Assembly: GCA_900551775.1 (NCBI GenBank)
Contig: URXI01000150.1
Location: 1 to 9,567 of the forward strand
DNA from: an uncultured Eubacterium sp.
Lineage (GTDB): Bacteria > Bacillota > Clostridia > Peptostreptococcales > Anaerovoracaceae
Length of the DNA: 9,567 bases
Direction: 5' to 3'
Under the pieces are notes generated by a model. That model saw nothing but the letters and a program-made list of their open reading frames with translations. It had not been told where the DNA came from and made no database searches. A program made the translations under genes and the position numbers. Each line of letters opens with the position of its first letter. Position 1 is the stretch's first letter. Below, piece by piece: positions 1-6,635 of the stretch.

Positions 1-2
1 CC

Positions 3-569
3 GCCAATACGCTGACTGCGCTTCGCCAGTATTACAGGCCTGATTTACAGGTGCTTTCCATCGTGGCAGTCGATGCACAGCGATGGAAGAAGCTGCAGAG
101 AATTGCCGGACCCAGGGTGCAGGCACAGTTAACTGGCGCCGATGCGGTCTTTCTCTCAAAGCTGGACCTCTGTACGGAACTGCCAGAAGTTGACTGTACG
201 ATTCCCAAGCTGCAGCGCATAGGGGAGGTATTGGAACTGATTACTGGTTTTCAAGGAGGGCAGGAGCTGTGTCAGCTATCCGCAGTCGAGGAACCTTGGG
301 TGGAAGCGGAAGCAATGCACCGCCGTGTTACTTTTCATGAAACAGCAGAAAAACAGGCAATTATTGAAAAAATGAGGGCACTCATATTGGAGGCGGGACA
401 AGGGGTTGTCATAGATGGAATTATTCCAGGGCATATCAAAGGTATCGCCTGCATGGATGGGGGCAGTATCACGGCATCCATGACCGTGATGGGGCAGGTC
501 AACATAAGTGATCTGTGCAAGACTGAGAAGACGAATGGTTATTCCATAGACATCTACACGCTTAAATAG
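3..569 (+). CDS. CobW/G3E-family GTP-binding protein, C-terminal part (5' end outside window)
   Basis: The frame is open to the left edge (first full codon at 3), so this is the last 188 residues of a longer protein; the GTG at 51 is probably internal. Fragment residues 46-56 (ADAVFLSKLDL) look like the G4 guanine-specificity motif that follows Walker A and B in the CobW/HypB/UreG class. The residue normally Asn (NKxD) is Ser here (SKLD), while Lys and Asp are kept. The final part (VIDGIIPGHIKGIA, about residues 135-148) resembles the small C-terminal CobW domain. Family members are cytoplasmic GTPases that help deliver metals or assemble cofactors; the client here cannot be told. P-loop and metal-binding motifs would lie upstream of the window. 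The next gene's promoter begins 11 bp after the stop and no terminator is visible between them. Family call fairly sure, role unknown. Confidence 0.7.
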   Translation, partial: ANTLTALRQYYRPDLQVLSIVAVDAQRWKKLQRIAGPRVQAQLTGADAVFLSKLDLCTELPEVDCTIPKLQRIGEVLELITGFQGGQELCQLSAVEEPWVEAEAMHRRVTFHETAEKQAIIEKMRALILEAGQGVVIDGIIPGHIKGIACMDGGSITASMTVMGQVNISDLCKTEKTNGYSIDIYTLK

Positions 570-579
570 GCGGACACTA

Positions 580-608
580 TTGACATTTTAGTACGATTGG
601 ACTATAAT
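580..608 (+). promoter_or_regulatory. Consensus sigma-A promoter of the MATE-TetR unit
   Basis: TTGACA at 580-585 and TATAAT at 603-608 are separated by exactly 17 bp, a perfect match to the housekeeping promoter consensus. Such an intrinsically strong promoter would normally need repression, and repeated elements cover its spacer and start region. Transcription would start near 614-616, about 35 nt before the MATE start codon. Confidence 0.85.
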
Positions 609-636
609 AAATTCAAATTTAGTACGATTGAGCTAA
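587..636 (+). promoter_or_regulatory. Two-copy operator-like element over the MATE-TetR promoter
   Basis: The 13-mer TTTAGTACGATTG occurs at 587-599 and again at 618-630, 31 bp apart (about three helical turns). With flanks, each copy forms an imperfect palindrome: TAGTACGATTGGACTA at 589-604 and TAGTACGATTGAGCTA at 620-635. The first fills the -35/-10 spacer and runs into the -10; the second lies at or just past the transcription start. This placement is typical of repressor sites. Candidate ligands are the TetR encoded in the same unit or the MarR of the next module, whose operator is very similar. Repeats are seen directly; the regulator assignment is inference. Confidence 0.7.
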
Positions 637-649
637 CGGAGGTGTTAAT

Positions 650-2047
650 ATGTCTGAAAATGCAATTCCCCAGGGAAATCCCCTGGGTACGCAGCCAATA
701 AAAAGTATGATCTGGAAATTTGCCATTCCGGGAATCATCAGTTCCCTGGTCAATGCCGCCCACAATATCGTTGACCAGGTCTTTGTAGGATGGGGGATCG
801 GGGATCTTGGAATCGCAGCGACCAATATCGCCTTTCCCCTGGCGACCATGATTACAGCCCTTTCTGCGCTGCTGGGCATGGGCGGCGCATCCAGGTTTAA
901 TCTTGCCTTGGGCAGCGGAAAAGAGGAAGAGGCCCGCAAGACCCTGGGGACCAGTCTGTTATTGATGGCAGCCATTGGCGTGATACTGGGTGCTGGGGCA
1001 ATTCTGTTTTTAGAGCCTATGCTATATGGCTTTGGAGCAACCGATGCAATCATACCTTACGCCAAACCCTATGCACTGATCATCAGTATGGGGCTGCCCT
1101 TTGGAATCTTTGCCACGGGGGCATCCTACTTTATCCGCTCTGACGGAAATCCTAACTTTTCCAGCGTGGTGCTCCTGTCAGGTGCAATATTCAATATGAT
1201 CTTTGACCCCATATTCCTCTTTGTATTCGATATGGGAATCAAAGGTATTGCTCTGGCCACTTTGCTTGGGCAGATGCTTTCGGCATCTCTAGCGGTTTAT
1301 TATATGGCGTGCAAATTCAAAAGCGTATCTCTGACATGGAAGGATTTTGCACCTTCAGCAAAGACGATCAAAGCCATCTGTACCCTTGGGGCGGCGCCCT
1401 GCTTTACCCATGTGGCAGCTACAGCAGTGCAGATTGTGCAGAGCAATTCGTTGCGGTATTATGGCGGACTTTCCAGCTTTGGCAGTGAAGTGCCCCTTGC
1501 CGCTGCCGGGGCGGTCAGCAAGGTGATGATCGTACTTTTATCCTGCGTCATAGGAATTTCCCTTGGCTGTCAGCCTCTTTACGGTTATAATTATGGAAGC
1601 AGACGATATGACAGGGTGAAGGAAACCTATAAGCTGGCTGTTCGTTATGGTACGACAATAGCAGTCATCGCATTTGCGTGTATTCAGATTTTCCCTCGCC
1701 AGATTCTCGGCATTTTCGGATCGGACGATCCCATGTTTTATGAGTTTGCAGTAAAGTATATGCGCATCTTCTTGTTCATGACCTTTGCCAATGCGTTACA
1801 GCCGGTGACATCCACCTTTTTCACGTCCATCGGCAAAGCCCATCTGGGTTTTTGGATGGCGTTGATCAGACAGGTGGTGCTTTTGATTCCGCTGCTGCTG
1901 ATTCTTCCACTATCGTGGGGGATAGATGGAATCTTTTGGGCAGGGCCGCTGTCCGACGGCGTGGCAGCAATCATCGTGATATTTTTTGCAGTCAGAGAAG
2001 TGCGCAAGCTGACGCATCTGCAACAGAAAGAAGAGGCAACACTATGA
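650..2047 (+). CDS. MATE family multidrug/toxin efflux transporter
   Basis: This 465-residue integral membrane protein is the usual length for MATE antiporters, which expel cationic drugs or metabolites using Na+ or H+ gradients through 12 helices arranged as two six-helix halves. The N-terminal pattern of helix 1 and the following loop (WKFAIPGIISSLVNAAHNIVDQVFVG) is characteristic, as is the GASRFNLALGSGKEEEARK stretch after helix 2. The second half has the matching helix-plus-CQPLYGYNYGSRRY segment typical of the MepA-like branch. The ATG at 650 follows GGAGG (638-642) by 7 nt. The stop overlaps the start of the TetR gene (ATGA), so the two are co-transcribed and probably translationally coupled. 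Substrate cannot be inferred. Confidence 0.93.
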   Translation: MSENAIPQGNPLGTQPIKSMIWKFAIPGIISSLVNAAHNIVDQVFVGWGIGDLGIAATNIAFPLATMITALSALLGMGGASRFNLALGSGKEEEARKTLGTSLLLMAAIGVILGAGAILFLEPMLYGFGATDAIIPYAKPYALIISMGLPFGIFATGASYFIRSDGNPNFSSVVLLSGAIFNMIFDPIFLFVFDMGIKGIALATLLGQMLSASLAVYYMACKFKSVSLTWKDFAPSAKTIKAICTLGAAPCFTHVAATAVQIVQSNSLRYYGGLSSFGSEVPLAAAGAVSKVMIVLLSCVIGISLGCQPLYGYNYGSRRYDRVKETYKLAVRYGTTIAVIAFACIQIFPRQILGIFGSDDPMFYEFAVKYMRIFLFMTFANALQPVTSTFFTSIGKAHLGFWMALIRQVVLLIPLLLILPLSWGIDGIFWAGPLSDGVAAIIVIFFAVREVRKLTHLQQKEEATL

Positions 2048-2640
2048 AACGAGATACTCGCTCAGAAATCCTCAAAGAGGCGAAAAAGCAATTTAATGAG
2101 AGAGGGTTCAATGCCGTCTCTACGGGTGATATTGCCGGTGCCTTGCAAATCAGCAAGGGCAATCTGACCTATTATTTTAAGAAAAAAGAGGAAATCGTAG
2201 AAGCGATTCTTTTGGAATCGGAGGGAGGCCCACTACCAGATGTGCCTGCCGGCATGATGGAACTAAATGACTATTTTGCAGATATGCAGCAGGTCGTGCA
2301 GGAAAACGCTTTTTACTTTTGGCATCATGCTCAGCTATCCCAACTTTCCCCAAAGATCAGGGAGCGGCAAAACGTCGTTTATCAGCAGAATACTGCAAAA
2401 CTGACAAAAGCTCTTGCAATTCTCCAAGCGGATGGAATGCTGCGTAAGGAAGAATACACAGGAGAGTATGACCATGTAGTGGATTCACTGCTGCTTTCCA
2501 GTATCTACTGGCTGCCGTTCTGTCAGTTAAAACAGGAGGGGCCTTCGGATATCGGGTTTCAAAGCCATGCCTGGAGCGTTCTCTACCCCCTGTTGACGGC
2601 GGTGGGCAGGGAGACGCTTAAGGGGATAATGGGCAGGTAA
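2044..2640 (+). CDS. TetR/AcrR family transcriptional regulator
   Basis: This 198-residue protein has the TetR layout. An N-terminal three-helix DNA-binding domain spans about residues 5-50, with the signature around residues 26-52 (STGDIAGALQISKGNLTYYF, then KKKEEIV). The rest is a helical ligand-binding and dimerisation domain of ordinary length. The ATG at 2044 is chosen because the TetR homology begins there and it overlaps the MATE stop; upstream codons in this frame lie within the transporter and show no TetR character. A purine-rich GAAGAGG about 8 nt ahead can serve as ribosome site. Regulator-after-pump order suggests autoregulated repression of the unit, relieved by a pump substrate. 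Which operator it binds is not shown. Confidence 0.9.
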   Translation: MKRDTRSEILKEAKKQFNERGFNAVSTGDIAGALQISKGNLTYYFKKKEEIVEAILLESEGGPLPDVPAGMMELNDYFADMQQVVQENAFYFWHHAQLSQLSPKIRERQNVVYQQNTAKLTKALAILQADGMLRKEEYTGEYDHVVDSLLLSSIYWLPFCQLKQEGPSDIGFQSHAWSVLYPLLTAVGRETLKGIMGR

Positions 2641-2667
2641 AGTGAAAATCGCTTGTTCAAACTGGAC

Positions 2668-2713
2668 AAAACGGCGCAAATGCTTGGGAAAAAGCGGTCG
2701 AGCGCCGTTTTTT
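2668..2713 (+). terminator. Rho-independent terminator after the MATE-TetR unit
   Basis: AAAACGGCGC at 2668-2677 pairs perfectly with GCGCCGTTTT at 2702-2711, and six Ts run from 2708 to 2713. The 24-nt loop can form an inner GCTT/AAGC hairpin (2682-2685 with 2692-2695), which shortens the effective loop. It starts 28 bp after the TetR stop. Confidence 0.8.
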
Positions 2714-2998
2714 GCATGTTTTAATAGAAAAAATTGTAACAAAGGTGGGGAAACGAGGCAAAAATAGATATAGTGTAACTATGTATTGTGAACACGATGT
2801 ACAAAATTTGGGATTTTTTCGGATAAAATGTCCAATAAAAAAATATATTGGGTTAAATTCAGCTCGTATGATGGATAAATCCGGCGCTCCAGGGGCCAAT
2901 TCTTGGCAAAAGCGCCGGATTGCGATATATTCCTCCTCGATGACTCAAGCCATTATCATCTTTGAAGCAGAATAATGGGCAGCCAGAGTAAAAATTTG
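2714..2998. other. Non-coding stretch with two hairpins between the two pump modules
   Basis: No convincing gene is visible. The 87-codon open frame at 2712-2975 starts at the terminator T-tract, has no ribosome site and shows no recognisable protein features. Two strong inverted repeats stand out. At 2878-2888/2911-2921 an 11-bp perfect stem (AATCCGGCGCT with AGCGCCGGATT) encloses a second hairpin, GCCAA-TTC-TTGGC (2895-2907). At 2950-2956/2972-2978 CCATTAT pairs with ATAATGG. Neither is followed by a T-run, so they are not ordinary terminators. A structured small RNA, a repeat-type element or a remnant are all possible; nothing here decides between them. Confidence 0.45.
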
Positions 2999-3027
2999 TT
3001 GACAATAGTCCTAATTCGTACTATATT
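2999..3027 (+). promoter_or_regulatory. Sigma-A promoter of the MarR-MATE-LysO operon
   Basis: TTGACA at 2999-3004 and TATATT at 3022-3027 are spaced by 17 bp. The spacer is filled by one half of a large perfect palindrome, so occupancy of that site would block RNA polymerase. The layout closely mirrors the promoter at 580-608. Confidence 0.85.
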
Positions 3028-3052
3028 ATAAATAGTACGAATTAGGACTATT
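3004..3052 (+). promoter_or_regulatory. Perfect 21-bp inverted repeat holding two MarR-type operators
   Basis: Positions 3004-3024 and 3032-3052 are perfect reverse complements separated by 7 bp. Each arm contains an 18-bp imperfect palindrome of the form TAGTnCnAATTnGnACTA (TAGTCCTAATTCGTACTA at 3006-3023 and TAGTACGAATTAGGACTA at 3033-3050), with centres 27 bp apart. One site covers the promoter spacer and the other the start region. This is typical of MarR autoregulation, and the TAGT...ACTA ends recall operators of MepR-like MarR proteins that control MATE pumps. The transcript of this stretch could also form a stable 5' hairpin. The palindrome is seen; binding by the adjacent MarR is inferred. 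Confidence 0.8.
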
Positions 3053-3073
3053 TATTTACACGGGAGGTAAAAG

Positions 3074-3508
3074 ATGAAGATTCGAGAACAACTTAGATTG
3101 GTCAATACTGCCTTGAGCGGAACCTTGGATTTATATAGAGTGTGGGCGAAAAAGAATAATTTGAATTACAATGCTTTGCTCGTTTTATATACCTTGGACG
3201 ATTACGGCGTGTGTACCCAGAAACAGGTCTGTCAATGGTGGGCGCTGCCCAAGCAGACCGTGCACGGTATTCTGCTGGACTTTGAAAAACAGGGTTATGT
3301 TGCGATTTCGGCTAACACGGAGAACAAAAGAGAGCGGCTCCTTTCCTTTACAGAGGCAGGAAAAGACTTTGCTTCATCAATTTTAGGACCGCTCCATGAG
3401 ATGGAGGAAAGAACCATGGAAAGAATGGGGGAAGAACAGCGGCAGCAGCTGATTGATAGTAACACCGCCTATTATGAATTATTGAGAAAGGAGATTGAAA
3501 ATGGATAA
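3074..3508 (+). CDS. MarR family transcriptional regulator
   Basis: At 144 residues this has normal MarR length: N-terminal dimerisation helix (about 3-27), winged helix-turn-helix (about 33-95) and C-terminal dimerisation helices (about 105-142). The recognition helix region is around residues 59-73 (PKQTVHGILLDFEKQG) and the wing around 76-95, with charged ENKRERLLSFTEAG closely matching the usual D-x-R-x-x-x-x-x-LT-x-x-G pattern. The ATG at 3074 follows GGGAGG (3062-3067). Its end overlaps the MATE start by 8 nt, so the pump is probably translationally coupled to its own repressor. The arrangement parallels mepR-mepA of Staphylococcus aureus, where a MarR protein represses itself and a MATE pump. 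Family call firm; ligand unknown. Confidence 0.92.
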   Translation: MKIREQLRLVNTALSGTLDLYRVWAKKNNLNYNALLVLYTLDDYGVCTQKQVCQWWALPKQTVHGILLDFEKQGYVAISANTENKRERLLSFTEAGKDFASSILGPLHEMEERTMERMGEEQRQQLIDSNTAYYELLRKEIENG

Positions 3509-4832
3509 TACACTAGCAAAAAAATTTACATTTGGTTCACTCCTCTCCTTTGCCATACCCAATGTGGTCATGATGCTTGCGCTTTCCATGTACATCATCG
3601 TCGATGGCATGTTTATCGCGCGGCTGATCGGCACCACGGCGCTGTCGTCAGCCAACATGGTGTACCCTGCAATTAGTTTTGAAATGGCCATTGCCATTAT
3701 GATTGCAACAGGCGGCAGCGCTATCATTGCCAGAAAGTCAGGGGAGGGAAAGCAGGCGGAGGCGCAAAGAGACTTGAGTTTCCTGGTTATTGTAGAGGTG
3801 TTGCTTGGTCTTGTAATCGCGGTGATCGGCAACCTATTTATCGAACAGATCGTCTCGCTTTTAGGAGCCAGCACAAAACAGCTTCCTTTGTGTATTACAT
3901 ATGGAAGAATCCTATTCACCTTTGCGCCGGCCTTTTTTCTGCAGACTGCCTTTCAGACCTTTTTGGTCACGGCAGGCAGACCGGTCTTGGGGCTGATTGT
4001 CACCTTGCTGGCAGGGGCAGCCAATATCATCTTAGATTATGTTTTTATGGTTCCGCTGAATATGGGGATTGCCGGCGCGGCAATTGCTACGGGAATAGGA
4101 TACTGCATACCGGCCATGGCCGGCCTGGTATTTTTCTTTACTGCAAAAAAGAACCCGCTGCACTTTGTAAAGCCCAAGGCGGACTGGAATGTCCTGCTTC
4201 ACGCATGTACCAACGGATCATCGGAAATGGTGACGAATCTGGCAAATGCAGCGACCACGTTCTTGTTTAACTACACGTTTCTCACGTATTATGGAGAGGA
4301 CGGCGTTGCATCCATTACGATCATCTTGTATTTTCAGTATATCTTTACAGCTCTTTACTTCGGATATGCAAATGGCATCGCGCCGATTATCAGCTTTAAA
4401 TATGGTAAAGGGGATAAACGGCAGCTGCAAAGTATCTTTAAGAGCAGCATGGGGTTCCTCGTAATCAGTGCGATCCTTGCAAACGCGTTGATTCATCTGA
4501 CTATCAAAGAAGCGCTGGGCTTTTTTGCGGCGCCAGGCAGCAATGTCTTTGATATCACTGTCTATGGATTCAAATTGTATTCCATGGGATTTCTGATTAT
4601 GGGATTCGGCATCTTTGCCTCTGCACTGTTTACGGCACTTTCCGATGGGAAGACTTCGGCGATCATTTCCTTTTCCCGAACGTTTATCTTTATCGTCGGG
4701 GCGATTCTGATCCTGCCTGCGATACTTGATGAAATCGGCGTGTGGATTGCCGTCCCCGTAGCAGAGCTTTTCGGAATCCTGGTCGCCCTATTCTTTATGA
4801 TAAAGAAGAGACAGTACGGTTATCTTTCTTAA
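3501..4832 (+). CDS. MATE family efflux transporter (MepA-like)
   Basis: From ATG 3501 this is a 443-residue membrane protein with the twelve-helix MATE layout. Family hallmarks include the first helix and loop (FAIPNVVMMLALSMYIIVDG), GGSAIIARKSGEGKQAEAQRD after helix 2, and IAPIISFKYGKGDKRQL in the second half at the equivalent place. ATG 3501 is preferred over the in-frame TTG at 3495 because AAGGAG (3488-3493) lies 7 nt before the ATG but almost touches the TTG. It overlaps the MarR gene by 8 nt. It is only distantly similar in sequence to the first MATE of this window, so the two are not a recent tandem duplication. Likely exports a cationic drug or metabolite; substrate unknown. Confidence 0.92.
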   Translation: MDNTLAKKFTFGSLLSFAIPNVVMMLALSMYIIVDGMFIARLIGTTALSSANMVYPAISFEMAIAIMIATGGSAIIARKSGEGKQAEAQRDLSFLVIVEVLLGLVIAVIGNLFIEQIVSLLGASTKQLPLCITYGRILFTFAPAFFLQTAFQTFLVTAGRPVLGLIVTLLAGAANIILDYVFMVPLNMGIAGAAIATGIGYCIPAMAGLVFFFTAKKNPLHFVKPKADWNVLLHACTNGSSEMVTNLANAATTFLFNYTFLTYYGEDGVASITIILYFQYIFTALYFGYANGIAPIISFKYGKGDKRQLQSIFKSSMGFLVISAILANALIHLTIKEALGFFAAPGSNVFDITVYGFKLYSMGFLIMGFGIFASALFTALSDGKTSAIISFSRTFIFIVGAILILPAILDEIGVWIAVPVAELFGILVALFFMIKKRQYGYLS

Positions 4833-4868
4833 AGCGGGTTTAAATGAAATCCTTTGGGCAGAATCATA

Positions 4869-4897
4869 TTGCCTATTACCGATAAAGATGGTAAAGT
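4869..4897 (+). promoter_or_regulatory. Weak candidate internal promoter before lysO
   Basis: TTGCCT at 4869-4874 and TAAAGT at 4892-4897 are 17 bp apart, each matching four of six consensus positions. The inverted pair TTACC (4876-4880) and GGTAA (4890-4894) lies over the spacer and the start of the -10 and could be a regulator site. The 100-bp gap between the MATE and lysO genes is the longest in the presumed operon, which leaves room for a secondary promoter. Evidence is limited to these weak matches. Confidence 0.25.
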
Positions 4898-4932
4898 AAG
4901 AGATAGAAAATCTGTAGTATTGGAGGTATCTG

Positions 4933-5892
4933 ATGATGGCGACGATTATGCCTTTTGCCTGTATGGGAATCGGACTTTTAATTGGATTCCAAAAGCTGCC
5001 CCAGACCGCATATAGAGTGGTGGACTGGGTCACGACGATTTCCCTGGTCATACTGATGATTACCATTGGCGGCAATGTTGGAACTAATGATGAGGTGATT
5101 GCCGAAATTGGTACAGTGGGTTTGAACTGTCTGGCAACCTGCCTTTGCGCCATCGTCGGAAGTGTCCTGCTCTGTCTGCTGATCGAAAAAACTGTCCTTC
5201 CTCTAGAAAAATATAGTAAAATGCAATTAGACGATGAAGAAGCTAAGGCAGTAAATATGGATTCTCAAGACGGCAAAAAACGTATCGATCCGATTTTGAT
5301 TCTGATTCCTGTCAGCGTCCTGGCAGGTGCTTTTGGCTGCTATTTCTTCATGCCAAAGACGAAGGTCTTCCTTCTCGACTACGCCCTTTGGGCTTCTTTG
5401 GTGGTCCTCTATACCAGCGTCGGCATCGGCATGGGTCAGAACAAAAGCGTGTTCAGGTATATCAAATTAGTCGGCTTTAAAATCATCTATTTGGTGCTCG
5501 GCGTATGGATTGGCAGTATGGCAGGCGGGGCTATTGCGGCGTTGGTTACGGGTATGCCGCTGAAATATGCTGTGATTTCGGCAAGCGGCGTCGGTTATTA
5601 CAGCATGACGGGAGCGACGATGCTGTCCAGTTTCGGACCCGAGGCGGGCGTCTACGGGTTCATGATCAACGTGTTCCGGGACTTTTTTACGGTACTCCTT
5701 CTGCCTGTCTTGGGTCGAGTGAGCAAAAGTGCACCCATTGCATCTGGCGCTGCCGGGAACATGGATTCCATGCTGGTTCCTGTAACAAAAGTGGTCGGCA
5801 GAGAGCTGGGACTGGTGGCATTGATTGTCGGTATTGTTCTGACCTTCGGTGTGCCGGTGATTTTACCTATATTGTGCAACGTCATGGCATAA
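4933..5892 (+). CDS. lysO: LysO family (DUF340/YbjE-like) amino-acid exporter
   Basis: This 319-residue protein is hydrophobic throughout except for a charged loop around residues 92-118 (SKMQLDDEEAKAV then QDGKKRIDP), which joins a short N-terminal membrane part to the main C-terminal part. Residues around 215-285 carry the family core: SASGVGYYSMTGATMLSSFG, then a helix with NVFRDFF, then GAAGNMDSMLVP. These match E. coli LysO (YbjE), which exports L-lysine, in the ASGxGxYSxTG, N-x-x-R-[DE] and GAxxMDxxLP positions. Two ATGs are adjacent (4933 and 4936), 6 and 9 nt after GGAGG (4922-4926), and either may be used. It sits between the MATE pump and a flavin oxidoreductase in the same orientation. 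Substrate may be lysine or a toxic analogue; the specificity is inferred from the family only. Confidence 0.85.
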   Translation: MMATIMPFACMGIGLLIGFQKLPQTAYRVVDWVTTISLVILMITIGGNVGTNDEVIAEIGTVGLNCLATCLCAIVGSVLLCLLIEKTVLPLEKYSKMQLDDEEAKAVNMDSQDGKKRIDPILILIPVSVLAGAFGCYFFMPKTKVFLLDYALWASLVVLYTSVGIGMGQNKSVFRYIKLVGFKIIYLVLGVWIGSMAGGAIAALVTGMPLKYAVISASGVGYYSMTGATMLSSFGPEAGVYGFMINVFRDFFTVLLLPVLGRVSKSAPIASGAAGNMDSMLVPVTKVVGRELGLVALIVGIVLTFGVPVILPILCNVMA

Positions 5893-5918
5893 TATATTAA
5901 AATGAAGGGGATATTTTG

Positions 5919-6623
5919 ATGAAAGTATTGTTAATCAACGGGCAGAACCACAAAGGTTCTACGTATCATATCGGGAGGATTTTGGCGGAGAAGCTGACGA
6001 AGCCAGAAGATATTGGCGAGATATTTCTGCCCAGGGATATGCCGCATTTTTGCTGTGGCTGCACCAGGTGCTTTATGGAAGGTGAAAGCCTTTGCCCTCA
6101 CTATGAGGCGACAAAGCCGCTGACGGAGCAGATGGATGAGGCTGACGTGCTGATCTTCACATCGCCGGTCTATGTTTTTCATGCGACAGGTTCGATGAAG
6201 GCTTTTCTCGATCACTACGGTTATCGCTGGATTATCCACAGACCGGAGTCAAAGATGTTTAGCAAACAGGCGGTGGTCATCTCTACTGCGGCGGGAGCAG
6301 GTATGAAACCGACCTGTAAGGATATTGCCGACAGCTGTTTTTTCTGGGGAGTCGCCAAAACCTATCGCTATGGGCTGGCTGTTCACGCCATCAAGTGGAG
6401 CGAGGTATCGGCAAAGAAACGGCAGCAGATCGAGAGGAAGACGGATAAGCTGGCGGCTAAGATCAAAGGCAGAGCAAGTAGCGTAAAGCCGTCGCTGAAG
6501 ACGAAAGGCCTCTTCAAGGTCATGAGCATCGCGCAGAAGCGGGGCTTCAATCCTGTGGATAAGGCTTACTGGGAGGAAAAGGACTGGTCTACAGGCAGCG
6601 CCAGACCGTGGAAAGATAAGTAA
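5919..6623 (+). CDS. Flavodoxin-fold NAD(P)H-dependent oxidoreductase with Fe-S-type cysteine cluster
   Basis: A 234-residue cytoplasmic protein of the NADPH-dependent FMN reductase/flavodoxin-like superfamily. The phosphate-binding loop for FMN is at residues 7-16 (NGQNHKGSTY), and the TSPVYVFHATGSMKAFLDH stretch near residue 85 is the usual flavin-pocket and dimer region. Cysteines 45, 48, 51 and 59 are spaced CX2CX2CX7C, which fits the compact motif (CX2CX2CX4-7C) that binds a 4Fe-4S cluster in archaeal and clostridial iron-sulfur flavoproteins (Isf). ATG 5919 is preferred over the in-frame TTG at 5916 because AGGGG (5906-5910) is better spaced. It lies 26 bp after lysO and 12 bp before the next gene. 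The basic C-terminal tail (about 150-234) has no assigned role. It might reduce a quinone, nitro-compound or other small electrophile; partner unknown. Confidence 0.82.
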   Translation: MKVLLINGQNHKGSTYHIGRILAEKLTKPEDIGEIFLPRDMPHFCCGCTRCFMEGESLCPHYEATKPLTEQMDEADVLIFTSPVYVFHATGSMKAFLDHYGYRWIIHRPESKMFSKQAVVISTAAGAGMKPTCKDIADSCFFWGVAKTYRYGLAVHAIKWSEVSAKKRQQIERKTDKLAAKIKGRASSVKPSLKTKGLFKVMSIAQKRGFNPVDKAYWEEKDWSTGSARPWKDK

Positions 6624-6635
6624 AGGGAGAATCGA

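Noticed and set aside
1852..2043. N-terminal extension of the TetR frame upstream of 2044
   Set aside because: It lies wholly within the MATE gene and reads as low-quality out-of-frame sequence; TetR homology and the ATGA overlap fix the start at 2044.
2712..2975. 87-codon open frame on + in the intergenic region
   Set aside because: It begins at the terminator T-tract, lacks a ribosome site, spans the 2878-2921 hairpin and has no protein-like features.
3479..3919. 146-codon frame on the - strand
   Set aside because: Antisense shadow of the MATE gene; the mirrored hydrophobic pattern explains its open length.
3890..4270. 126-codon frame inside the second MATE gene
   Set aside because: Same-strand shadow of a well-supported transporter with no ribosome site and odd composition.
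4848..5012. Protein-looking frame across the MATE-lysO gap (ILPITDKDGKVRDRKS…)
   Set aside because: It has no ATG or ribosome site, overlaps the strongly supported lysO start in another frame and ends soon after; probably chance.
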